Part shown: positions 38,127 through 45,568 of the stretch, piece by piece
How the letters are laid out: each line of letters opens with the position of its first letter
Position numbering within the stretch: the first letter of the stretch is position 1
Notes under the pieces: model-generated
Databases searched by the model: none
Seen by the model: the letters and a program-made list of their open reading frames with translations, nothing else
Told to the model about the DNA's origin: nothing
NCBI RefSeq assembly: GCF_003057875.1
Contig: NZ_PYXZ01000001.1
Span: 806,001-870,000 of the forward strand
DNA length: 64,000 nucleotides
Direction of reading: 5' to 3'
From: Nocardioides currus
GTDB lineage: Bacteria; Actinomycetota; Actinomycetes; Propionibacteriales; Nocardioidaceae
Translations under genes and position numbers: made by a program

Positions 38127-38827
38127 GCCGCCCGCTCATCGGGCTCAGCACCTACCGCGAGGACGCACGCTGGGGGGTGTGGGACCAGAAGGCCGACCTC
38201 CTGCCGACGGTCTACGCCCGCTCGATCGAGGCGGCGGGGGGCGTGCCCGTCCTGCTCCCGCCGACCATGCCGTACGCCGCCGCGGCGACCTCCGTCGTCG
38301 CCCGGCTCGACGCGTTGGTGATCAGCGGCGGCGCGGACGTCTCCCCCGCGGCGTACGGGGAGGAACCGCACGAGCGCACCGCGGCCTGGCGCGACGACCG
38401 CGACGCCTGGGAGCTGGCGCTGCTCGACGCCGCGGACACGACCGGCCTGCCCGTGCTCGGCGTGTGTCGCGGCATGCAGGTGATGGCCGTGCACGCCGGT
38501 GGCGTCCTCGAGCAGCACGTGCCGGACGTGGTCGGCCACGAGCGGCACAGCCCGGGCGCCGACGCCTTCGGCTCGACCTCGGTGTCGGTCGCCCCGGACA
38601 GCAGGCTGGCCTCCCTCATCGGACCGACCGGTGTCGTCCACTGCCACCACCACCAGTCGGTGCGCGAGCACCCGGGGTTCACGGCCGCGGCCTGGTCGGA
38701 CGAGGGACTGCTCGAGGCGATGGAGGCGCCGGGCGAGCGGCTGTGCGTCGCCGTGCAGTGGCACCCCGAGATGGCCGCCGACGCCGGGCTGTTCGCGGCG
38801 CTCGTCGAGGCGGCCGCCGCGCGCTGA
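38123..38827 (+). CDS. Class I amidotransferase-like gamma-glutamyl hydrolase (PuuD type)
   Basis: 234 residues. ALVISGGADVSPAAYGEEP near 68, the nucleophile elbow GVCRGMQVMAVHAGG with C115, a His-rich HCHHHQSV and the catalytic dyad in VQWHPEM near 214. This is the gamma-glutamyl-GABA hydrolase family; it would free glutamate and the oxidised amine product. GTG start overlaps the dehydrogenase stop by four bases (GTGA). Last gene of the operon. Confidence 0.9.
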   Translation: MSRPLIGLSTYREDARWGVWDQKADLLPTVYARSIEAAGGVPVLLPPTMPYAAAATSVVARLDALVISGGADVSPAAYGEEPHERTAAWRDDRDAWELALLDAADTTGLPVLGVCRGMQVMAVHAGGVLEQHVPDVVGHERHSPGADAFGSTSVSVAPDSRLASLIGPTGVVHCHHHQSVREHPGFTAAAWSDEGLLEAMEAPGERLCVAVQWHPEMAADAGLFAALVEAAAAR

Positions 38828-38841
38828 CCTCGTCCCCCGGC

Positions 38842-38972
38842 GGTGACCCACCCACCTTCCCCGGCCCCGGAACGTGGCTCACGCACCGGCGGGTCGGCGC
38901 GTCGCGTCCGACGCACCCGGCAGCGGTGACCCACCCACCTTCCCCGGCCACGGAACGTGGCTCACGCACCGG
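38842..38972. repeat. Two 48-base direct repeats with an inverted-repeat core
   Basis: Copies at 38842-38889 and 38925-38972 differ at one base. Each begins GGTGACCCACCCACCTTCC and ends GGAACGTGGCTCACGCACC, so the halves are imperfect inverted repeats. They lie between converging genes and may act as bidirectional terminators. A related palindrome lies at 49591-49630. Confidence 0.75.
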
Positions 38973-38985
38973 ACCGAAGATCGCC

Positions 38986-39034
38986 GGCGTGAGATCAGCG
39001 GCGTGAGATCACCGAAGCGAGATCACCGGCGTGA
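38986..39034. repeat. Short tandem repeat at the end of mycP
   Basis: Three to four imperfect units of about 14 bases built on GGCGTGAGATCA, running over the stop codon of mycP (39023). No role is evident. Confidence 0.55.
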
Positions 39035-40258
39035 CAGGGACCGCAACATGAAGGCCAGCGCCATCAGCGCGCCACCGCCGAGGCCGAACCACAGCAGCAG
39101 GGCGCGCGAGGACCCGAACAGGTCCAGGCGGGCCGGCGGCGGGGGCGGCATCGAGTCGCGGCGGTCCTGGGCCGTCGAGCGCTCGATCTTCCCGCTTCGC
39201 CCGGGGTCGAGGGAGCGGGTCAGCGCGTCGTGGGCCTGCACGATGCCCGCACCGGTCCACGGGTTGCGCGCCTCCTCCGAACCCTCCGTGGTGGCCAGCA
39301 GCCGGGCGATCGTCTGCTTCGCCGTGTCGCGAGGGTAGTGCGCGCGCAGCATCGCGACCACGCCGCTGACCTCGGCGGCCGCCCACGAGGTCGCGACCTC
39401 GTCGAAGGTGCACCGCTGGCCGTTGGCGTTCACCGAGATCGCCTCGAGGGTCGGGGCCGCGAGGTCGGTGTCCTTGTTGGGCACCACCGAGCCGATCGGG
39501 CTGCCTCCCGGCGGCGGGGCCGCGCTCACGGCCAGCACGCCGGGGTAGTCCGCGGGATAGACCGTCGCGTCGTTGTCGGGGGTGCCCTTGAAGGTGTCCG
39601 ACTCGTCGCCGGCGTTGCCGGCCGAGGCGACCACCACGACGTCCTTCGCGAGCAGGTCCTTGACCGCCGCCCGCAGGGTCGGGTCGTCGGTCGGGACCGA
39701 GAGCGAGATGTTGACGACCTGGAACTTGGTCGTCGCGTGCAGCGCGATCGCCTGCCGGATGCCGGCGGCGATCCCCTCGGACGTGACGGCCTTCTCCCCC
39801 TGCGAGACGTCCGCGTCCGTCTTGTCGAAGACCCGGATGTCGATCACCTGGGCTCCCGGAGCCACCCCGTCGGGCCCGGCGATCAGCCCTCCGACGAGGG
39901 TGCCGTGCCCGGACAGCAGCGGGCCTGACGTCTCCGGCACCGACTGAGCCGGGGCGCCGGCGTCGATGCCCAGCCCCTCGCGGATGCCGCTGTCGATGAC
40001 GACGACCTTGACGCCCGTGCCGTCGGTGACCTCCTGGGCCTGCGGCACGTGCATCCGCTCCAGCGGCGGGTTGGTCTTCGCCTTGCTGCCGGCCAGCACC
40101 TCGGACTCCGGGATCACGTCCTGCAGACAGGGCGCCTCGTCGGCGGCGTACGCCGCACCCGACCCCGCGACCGACACGGACCCCGCGAGCGGCAGGACCG
40201 CCCCGACCAGACCGGCGGCCAGGAGCCCCACGCCCCGGCGCCGGGCCAGCGCGGTCAT
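39023..40258 (-). CDS. mycP: Mycosin-type subtilisin protease of the type VII secretion system
   Basis: 411 residues. Signal peptide at about 1-42 (RRRGVGLLAAGLVGAVLPL, A-x-A near the end), S8 protease domain at about 75-330 with the triad Asp in VVVIDSGIREG, His in SGHGTLVGGLIAG and Ser in ATSWAAAEVSGVVAML; oxyanion Asn in SAGN. A C-terminal membrane segment (LLLWFGLGGGALMALAFML) anchors it. Mycosins are needed for stable ESX complexes. It overlaps the eccB stop by four bases (ATGA). Confidence 0.92.
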   Translation of the reverse strand: MTALARRRGVGLLAAGLVGAVLPLAGSVSVAGSGAAYAADEAPCLQDVIPESEVLAGSKAKTNPPLERMHVPQAQEVTDGTGVKVVVIDSGIREGLGIDAGAPAQSVPETSGPLLSGHGTLVGGLIAGPDGVAPGAQVIDIRVFDKTDADVSQGEKAVTSEGIAAGIRQAIALHATTKFQVVNISLSVPTDDPTLRAAVKDLLAKDVVVVASAGNAGDESDTFKGTPDNDATVYPADYPGVLAVSAAPPPGGSPIGSVVPNKDTDLAAPTLEAISVNANGQRCTFDEVATSWAAAEVSGVVAMLRAHYPRDTAKQTIARLLATTEGSEEARNPWTGAGIVQAHDALTRSLDPGRSGKIERSTAQDRRDSMPPPPPARLDLFGSSRALLLWFGLGGGALMALAFMLRSLSRR

Positions 40259-41673
40259 GAGCCGTCGCCGGCGGCGTCGGCCGGCGGCGCGTCCTCGGGG
40301 ACCCGCCGGGCGAGGTTGGTCGACAGCTCGGTCTTGTCCTCGAAGAAGTCCATCCACGCGCTCGGCACCACGGGCGCAGTGGTGTCGCCGTAGCCGATGT
40401 AGGACGGGACCTCGGCCCCCACGAGCTCGTACTTGTAGCCGGCCGAGTCGATGACGTACGGCGTGCCCTCCGTGGCGGCGTCGTCGGACCCCGACTGCAC
40501 GTAGGCGCCGCCGGCCGGCTGCACCTCGACGTCGTGGCTGCCCTTCGCGAGGCCCTGGGAGCTCGCGTCGCCCGTCGGGGTGTCGGCCAGCGTGGTGCGG
40601 GTGGTGCCGTCCGCGTCGGGGTGCAGCACGGCGCACATCTCGGGGGCCGGATCGGCGGTGGGCACCGCGTCGGGCCACTCGGCGGGATAGCCGGTGACCT
40701 GGAACTGCGCGTCGAGGTCGCCGTCGATCGGTTGGGCGGCGGAGCCCACGACGGCGTACACCATCGTGGAGAACTCGTTGAGCGACTGCGGCCCGTCGTC
40801 GCCGAGGAGGTAGCTGGCCCCGTTGGGGGTGGTGATCAGGTCGCCGATCTTGAAGCGCGAGAGGTCGGTGTCGACGATGTCGCCGTAGTCGGCCGGCTGG
40901 CCCTCGCGGGTGACGCCGAAGCCGTCCTTGGTCAAGGCGCTGCCGCTGCGGAACAGGTTGAGCCAGTCGGTGCTGACCGCGGGAGCCTGCTCGACCGCGC
41001 CGAACCCGAGGCGCTGGGCGAGGGTGCCCGCCTGGGTGAGGTCGCTCGGCATCTCGAAGCGGTAGGCGCGGCTGTCGGGTCCGACGGTGTCGGGGGCGAT
41101 CAGCCACAGCTTCTTCGCGCTCCGGACGAGGAACGCCGAGCCGGTCAGCTCGTCGACGGTCGGCGTCCGGTCGATCGCCACCTGGATCCCGGTGTCGGGG
41201 GCGGTGCACGCCGTCCAGCCGTCCTGGATCAGGCCGTCGGGGTCGGGCAGGCCGGCGGGGGCGTCGTCGATGCCGAGGTCCTCGCCGAGGGTGATCTCGC
41301 GGATGTACTTGTCGCGCACCTGGAACGGCGTGAGGTCCGACTCGCCCAGCAGCAGCTGCGCGGAGATGTAGTTGGGCACCCGGCGGATGACCGGGTCGTC
41401 GCCGCCCTCGAGGACGACGTACTGCTCACCGGTGTCCTTGCTGGTGACGAAGCTGCCCGCCTCCAGCCACTGCGAGTTGGGACGACCGATCAGGAAGCCG
41501 GCGATCGCCGCCCCGGCGAGCAGCAGGAGCGAGATCGCGACCCCGCCGATGAGCACCCGGCCCGGGCGCACCGGTTCGACCTCGCGGCCTCCCGGTGCAC
41601 CGCTGATGAAGGCGGTGATGAGGCGGCGCTTGCTGAAGGAGTAGGCCTCGACGAGGTCCTTCTTGGTGGCCAC
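40255..41673 (-). CDS. eccB: Type VII secretion protein EccB
   Basis: 472 residues. Cytoplasmic start with KKDLVEAYSFSKRRLITAFISGAPG, one membrane segment at about 41-66, and a large extracytoplasmic domain with an EccB-type R1 repeat start (GRPNSQWLEAGSFVTSKDTGEQYVVL), plus cysteines that could form a disulfide (C157, C347 region). EccB is the periplasmic-facing ring of the ESX membrane complex. GTG start, three bases after the eccD stop. Confidence 0.93.
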   Translation of the reverse strand: MATKKDLVEAYSFSKRRLITAFISGAPGGREVEPVRPGRVLIGGVAISLLLLAGAAIAGFLIGRPNSQWLEAGSFVTSKDTGEQYVVLEGGDDPVIRRVPNYISAQLLLGESDLTPFQVRDKYIREITLGEDLGIDDAPAGLPDPDGLIQDGWTACTAPDTGIQVAIDRTPTVDELTGSAFLVRSAKKLWLIAPDTVGPDSRAYRFEMPSDLTQAGTLAQRLGFGAVEQAPAVSTDWLNLFRSGSALTKDGFGVTREGQPADYGDIVDTDLSRFKIGDLITTPNGASYLLGDDGPQSLNEFSTMVYAVVGSAAQPIDGDLDAQFQVTGYPAEWPDAVPTADPAPEMCAVLHPDADGTTRTTLADTPTGDASSQGLAKGSHDVEVQPAGGAYVQSGSDDAATEGTPYVIDSAGYKYELVGAEVPSYIGYGDTTAPVVPSAWMDFFEDKTELSTNLARRVPEDAPPADAAGDGS

Positions 41674-41676
41674 GCG

Positions 41677-43059
41677 TCAGCCCTTGATCATGTGGAAGAA
41701 GCCGGCCGCCACCACCATCAGCGGGAGCAGCGAGATCAGGGTCGCGGTCTCGATCGCGTCACCGATGCGGCCGCGTCGCACGGACGGCGAGGCGGGCACG
41801 AGCGTCGAGACGAGGAGGACGGCACCGACCACCGCGAGGGCGATCGCCGCCTCGGCCCGCCAGGCGTCGTGGATCAGCAGCATCGACAGCGCCACCGAGA
41901 CGAGCCCGAGGATCCCGGACACGAGCCCCGCGAGCACCTCGGAGCCGGCGCGGTACTGACGGGTGCGGAACATGACGGCCAGGCAGCACACCGCCGCCAG
42001 GATGGTGCCGAAGACGCCGCGGCTCACCGCGAGCGGCGCCAGCAGCACGAGCAGCGTGCCGACCGTCGCCGAGACAGCCAGCAGGATCTCGTGCGCGACG
42101 CGGGCGTCGGCGCCGACCTGTGCCGGGTCGATGTCCTCGGGGTCGGCGGTGATGTCGTGCAGCGAGTAGATCTGGTCGACGCGGGTGCCGGTGACGCCCA
42201 GCGCCAGCCACGGGAAGATGCTGCCCGCCAGCACGACCAGGGTCATCAGGACCGTGAACACGACGCTGGGGTCGAACTCCGAGACCTGCATCAGCAGGCC
42301 GCTGGCCGTCAGGATCGCGCCGACCACGATGGCCGGGATCACCAGCGACCGGCCCTCGGCGAGGCCGACGACGGCGACGATGCCGACGAGCAGCATGGCG
42401 CCGCCCGCGGTGGCGATCGGCGCCCCGAAGAACTCGTTGGGCATCGGCCACGTCCAGGAACCGAGCTCGCCGGGTGCGAGCAGCAGACCGGCGACGCCGG
42501 CGTAGAGCACGGCGAGCAGCGCCACCGCGACGCCCGCGTCGGGCTCACCCTGGCCCCGGGCCAGCACGATCCCGCCCACGACCAGCAGCCCGGCGGCCGT
42601 GGCGGCGGCGATGCCGCCCATGACGCTCTCGCCCTGCAGGAGGAGGGCCAGGGCACCGAGTCCGAGGAGCAGGCCGCCCGCGCCCAGCGCCGTCCGGCGA
42701 CCGGCGGTCGCCTCCCACGGCTTGAGCTCGTGCTCGACCACGTCGGCCATGGCCTCGACGATGTCGTCGTAGACGCGGGGCGCCTCGTCGTCGATGCCGG
42801 CCACGACGGTGAGGAGACCACCGTCCTCGATGCCCTGGATCAGCAGCCCGGCGTCGCTCGCGAGGCGGCGGCCGTCCTGGGCGACGAGTCGGTAGCCGCC
42901 GTAGACCGTGCTGGCGTCGAGGATGCCGACGCTGCGGGCGAGCTCGGGCACGAGCTCGGCGACCGGGACCGCTCCGGGCAGGACGAGGTCGACCCGGCGC
43001 GACCCCGAGGCGACGGTCACCCGGACCAGTCCCGATCCGACGGGCGTCGTCTGGCTCAT
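41677..43059 (-). CDS. eccD: Type VII secretion integral membrane protein EccD
   Basis: 460 residues. An N-terminal ubiquitin-like domain at about 8-90 (GLVRVTVASGSRRVDLVLPG, VAELVPELAR) is followed by a linker and about 11 membrane segments from 125 on, the standard EccD layout. EccD forms the membrane vestibule of the ESX channel. First gene of eccD-eccB-mycP, with TATAGT upstream at 43140-43145. Confidence 0.92.
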   Translation of the reverse strand: MSQTTPVGSGLVRVTVASGSRRVDLVLPGAVPVAELVPELARSVGILDASTVYGGYRLVAQDGRRLASDAGLLIQGIEDGGLLTVVAGIDDEAPRVYDDIVEAMADVVEHELKPWEATAGRRTALGAGGLLLGLGALALLLQGESVMGGIAAATAAGLLVVGGIVLARGQGEPDAGVAVALLAVLYAGVAGLLLAPGELGSWTWPMPNEFFGAPIATAGGAMLLVGIVAVVGLAEGRSLVIPAIVVGAILTASGLLMQVSEFDPSVVFTVLMTLVVLAGSIFPWLALGVTGTRVDQIYSLHDITADPEDIDPAQVGADARVAHEILLAVSATVGTLLVLLAPLAVSRGVFGTILAAVCCLAVMFRTRQYRAGSEVLAGLVSGILGLVSVALSMLLIHDAWRAEAAIALAVVGAVLLVSTLVPASPSVRRGRIGDAIETATLISLLPLMVVAAGFFHMIKG

Positions 43060-43139
43060 GCTGGTGTCCCCCGTGTGCTTCGTGGTTCGGCGCTCACTGC
43101 GCGCGGGCCTCGCGTGGCCTGCCCGGCGATCGGGAGCAG

Positions 43140-43145
43140 ACTATA
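43140..43145 (-). promoter_or_regulatory. -10 box upstream of eccD
   Basis: TATAGT on the minus strand, 81 bases before the eccD ATG and after a terminator-like hairpin, so eccD-eccB-mycP can be transcribed separately from the WXG100 genes. No clear -35 box. Confidence 0.4.
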
Positions 43146-43184
43146 TGGGCGATCGACGCGTCGAGGTCGCCCCGGACACGACCG

Positions 43185-43214
43185 AGGCCGGCCGCCCCGA
43201 GGGGCGACCGGCCT
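43185..43214. terminator. Hairpin after the WXG100 genes
   Basis: AGGCCGG-c-CGCCCC pairs with GGGGCG-a-CCGGCCT around a two-base loop: 13 pairs and one mismatch, located 28 bases past the stop of the downstream WXG100 gene. Confidence 0.65.
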
Positions 43215-43241
43215 GAGGTCGAACAGTGGTGCCGATGCGGA

Positions 43242-43532
43242 TCAGAAGCGGCCGGCGCCACGGGCGTCGGCGGCCTTGTACTCCTGGTTGGAGGTGTCCA
43301 CGTTGACGCTGGCCTGCTCGAGCAGGGCGATCATGTCGGCGATCGCCTTGTCCCAGGTGGCCTTGGCCTCGCGGTAGGCCTCCTTGGCCGCACCGGTCCA
43401 GTCGCTGGCGAGCGGCTTCAGCTCGTCCTCGAGGGTGTCGAGGCGGGTCTGGATGTCCTTGGCCGCCGTCAGGACGTCGGCCGAACCCTGGTCGAGCTTG
43501 CCGTGCTGGACGTTGATTCCGTCGAAAGACAT
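43242..43532 (-). CDS. WXG100 protein with C-terminal secretion motif
   Basis: 96 residues, usual length. The W-x-G turn is W45-T46-G47 between two helices. The C-terminal tail has Y85-K-A-A-D89, the Y-x3-D/E ESX export signal. It probably forms a secreted heterodimer with the WXG100 protein coded just upstream, in EsxA/EsxB fashion. AAGGAG stands seven bases before the ATG. Confidence 0.92.
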   Translation of the reverse strand: MSFDGINVQHGKLDQGSADVLTAAKDIQTRLDTLEDELKPLASDWTGAAKEAYREAKATWDKAIADMIALLEQASVNVDTSNQEYKAADARGAGRF

Positions 43533-43567
43533 GTGCTTCTCCTTCTGAGTCTGAGTGGTGGCGGCGG

Positions 43568-43876
43568 TCAGCCGAGGCGGTTCTGGAGGTTGAGGTGGGC
43601 GTCGGACTGACCCTGGTCGGTCGCGACGTTGTCCTTCTCCGTCTCCTGCATGGAGGTGGCGAGCTGGTCGAGCGCCCGGAGGATCGTCTCCTGCTTCTCC
43701 TGCCAGGCGACCATCAGGTTGCCGAAGGAGGTGGCGCCCTGGCCGCCCCATCCGCCCATCATCTCGCCGACGCGGTCGCTGAGCGTGTTGCACTTGCCCT
43801 TGACGTCGCCACGCGCGGTGTTGACGAACTCGGCTCCCTTGGAGAGCGCCTTCTCTGTCTGGCTGAGGTTGGTCAT
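43568..43876 (-). CDS. WXG100 protein, partner of the adjacent secreted protein
   Basis: 102 residues, helical hairpin with W43-G44-G45 at the turn. It has no Y-x3-D/E signal, as expected for the partner that relies on the other subunit for export. First gene of the pair; AAGGA lies about seven bases before the ATG. The 175-base region upstream contains no further gene. Confidence 0.9.
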   Translation of the reverse strand: MTNLSQTEKALSKGAEFVNTARGDVKGKCNTLSDRVGEMMGGWGGQGATSFGNLMVAWQEKQETILRALDQLATSMQETEKDNVATDQGQSDAHLNLQNRLG

Positions 43877-44022
43877 CTCAATCCTTCCCCCTCGGCGGGT
43901 GTGTCCCGCAAGAGTTCACTGGTGTGTGTAGGTCGTGCTCTGAAGTGGTGTGGTGCTGAGACCCTGCCCGCTCTAGGAGCTGTCCCGCCCGGGGAGACGT
44001 CCCGACCCCCCGCGCTGGGATC

Positions 44023-44053
44023 GATGTACCCGGGCGATCCGGGCCTAAACATC
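44023..44053. terminator. Hairpin at the end of the second EccD-like gene
   Basis: GATGT-a-CCCGG pairs with CCGGG-ccta-aACATC around GCGAT and reaches the stop codon of the EccD-like gene; weak but well placed. Confidence 0.4.
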
Positions 44054-45431
44054 AGGAAGTCATTTCCCACAGGGCACGGAAGAGGCCGGACGCCACCACG
44101 GTCGAGGCGAACGCCAGGGCACCCGTGAGGCCCTCGGCGACCTCGGCCCTGCGGGACCACCACACCGAGCGCCAGCCGCGACCCGTCGCGACCGCCGCCG
44201 CCAGGCTGATCAGCCCCAGCAGGGTGAGGACCACGAGAGCCCAGGTGAGCCACGTGGTCGACAGGTCGCCGACCTCGAAGGCGATCAGCCACAGCCAGCA
44301 GGACAGACCGGCGGCGCGGAGCAGGCGCCGGGCCGCGACGTGGCGGTACTGCCGGGCGGCGAGCAGGATCGCGGCACCTGCGAAGAAGGTCAGGCACCGC
44401 GCCCCGATGCGGTCGAGGTCGATGGTGGCGCTCGACAGCAGCAGCGGCGACGCGACCGCCGTGACGAGCAGGATCGCCGCGCACGACGCGGTCACCGTAC
44501 GGGTCGCGTCGGCCACCAGACGGCGCATCGCGGGCTCGGGGATCACGAGGCGCCCGCGGCGCCCGGTCGACTTGTCGCGGGCCGACCACGCCGTCACGGC
44601 GAGCCGGTCGAGGTCGAGGAGCGCCTCGTCGGGCACGTCGACGGCCAGGGACGGGGCGAACCGCGCGCCGAGCATTGCGAGCACCATGAGCACGGCCCAC
44701 GAGACGCGCGCGTTCCACTCCATCAGCGGACTCATCGCGCAGACCCCGAAGACGACGGACCCGACCACGATCCACACGGTCAGCACCTGGTCGCGGCCGG
44801 GGGCCATCGCCCGTGTGATCGCTGCGGTGAGGGCCGCGGCGAGGGCGCCGACCGCGACGACGGCGGCCATGAGGTGGTCGCCCGGCTCGAAGAACGCGGC
44901 GAACGCAGCAGCGGCGGCGAACGCCGGCGCCGCCGACGTGCGCTGGCGGGCGTGCCGCCCCCAGGGCAGGGCCGCGGCGAGCGCGCTCGCCATCAGGACC
45001 CCCACCGTGACGGTGCGCAGGACGTCGTTGCCCGCCCGTGCGGCGTACCACGCGGAGAGGGCGGCGGCTCCCGCGGCCAGCACCGTCACGACCGCCGCGA
45101 CCTCGGGGGTCTCGGGGACGGCCTGCGTCGCGTGGGTGTCGTCGTCGCTGGCGCGTGCCCGGCGGACGCCGGTCGCGGCGATCAGCACGGTGCCCGACTC
45201 GACGCCCATCTCGGCGAGCGCACGGTCGGCACGCAGGTGCTCGCCCAACGGGGTCTGGAGCAACGGGATGCCGCTCATGCCGGCCTGGTCGGCGTAGGCG
45301 CGGCCCACGTCGACGGGGGTCGCGCCGATCGGCACGACGAGGTCCATGACGCCGACGGGACCGTGGACGCTGATCGCGATGGTGGCGGCGGACCCCGAGG
45401 AGGGAGTCACCTCGGACACCACATCGGACAC
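44052..45431 (-). CDS. Second EccD-like protein: ubiquitin-like domain plus about ten membrane segments
   Basis: 459 residues. Residues 14-95 fit a ubiquitin-like fold of the YukD/EccD type (ATIAISVHGPVGVMDLVVP, LRADRALAEMG, GTVLIAATG). From about 115 a string of ten or so membrane segments follows, interrupted near 250-285 by a soluble Arg-rich loop (DKSTGRRGRLVIPEPAMRRL). This is EccD architecture but sequence similarity to the other EccD here is low. GTG at 45431 is chosen for the GGGGGAG before it. Divergent from eccC by 137 bases, so clearly part of the secretion locus. Confidence 0.78.
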   Translation of the reverse strand: MSDVVSEVTPSSGSAATIAISVHGPVGVMDLVVPIGATPVDVGRAYADQAGMSGIPLLQTPLGEHLRADRALAEMGVESGTVLIAATGVRRARASDDDTHATQAVPETPEVAAVVTVLAAGAAALSAWYAARAGNDVLRTVTVGVLMASALAAALPWGRHARQRTSAAPAFAAAAAFAAFFEPGDHLMAAVVAVGALAAALTAAITRAMAPGRDQVLTVWIVVGSVVFGVCAMSPLMEWNARVSWAVLMVLAMLGARFAPSLAVDVPDEALLDLDRLAVTAWSARDKSTGRRGRLVIPEPAMRRLVADATRTVTASCAAILLVTAVASPLLLSSATIDLDRIGARCLTFFAGAAILLAARQYRHVAARRLLRAAGLSCWLWLIAFEVGDLSTTWLTWALVVLTLLGLISLAAAVATGRGWRSVWWSRRAEVAEGLTGALAFASTVVASGLFRALWEMTS

Positions 45432-45568
45432 GGCTCCCCCTTGCATCTGCCTTGCGTCTGCGCCTCGACGACCTTCCGGAGCGGGTCGACCCTGTGCAGG
45501 GTAGTAGGTCGTCCGTGCCCCACCTATCATCATGGCGACTCGACCGGGCGTCACTAGGGGGAACAGGC

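Noticed and set aside
38842-39034. CRISPR array
   Set aside because: Only two long copies plus a few short tandem units, with irregular spacing and no cas genes.
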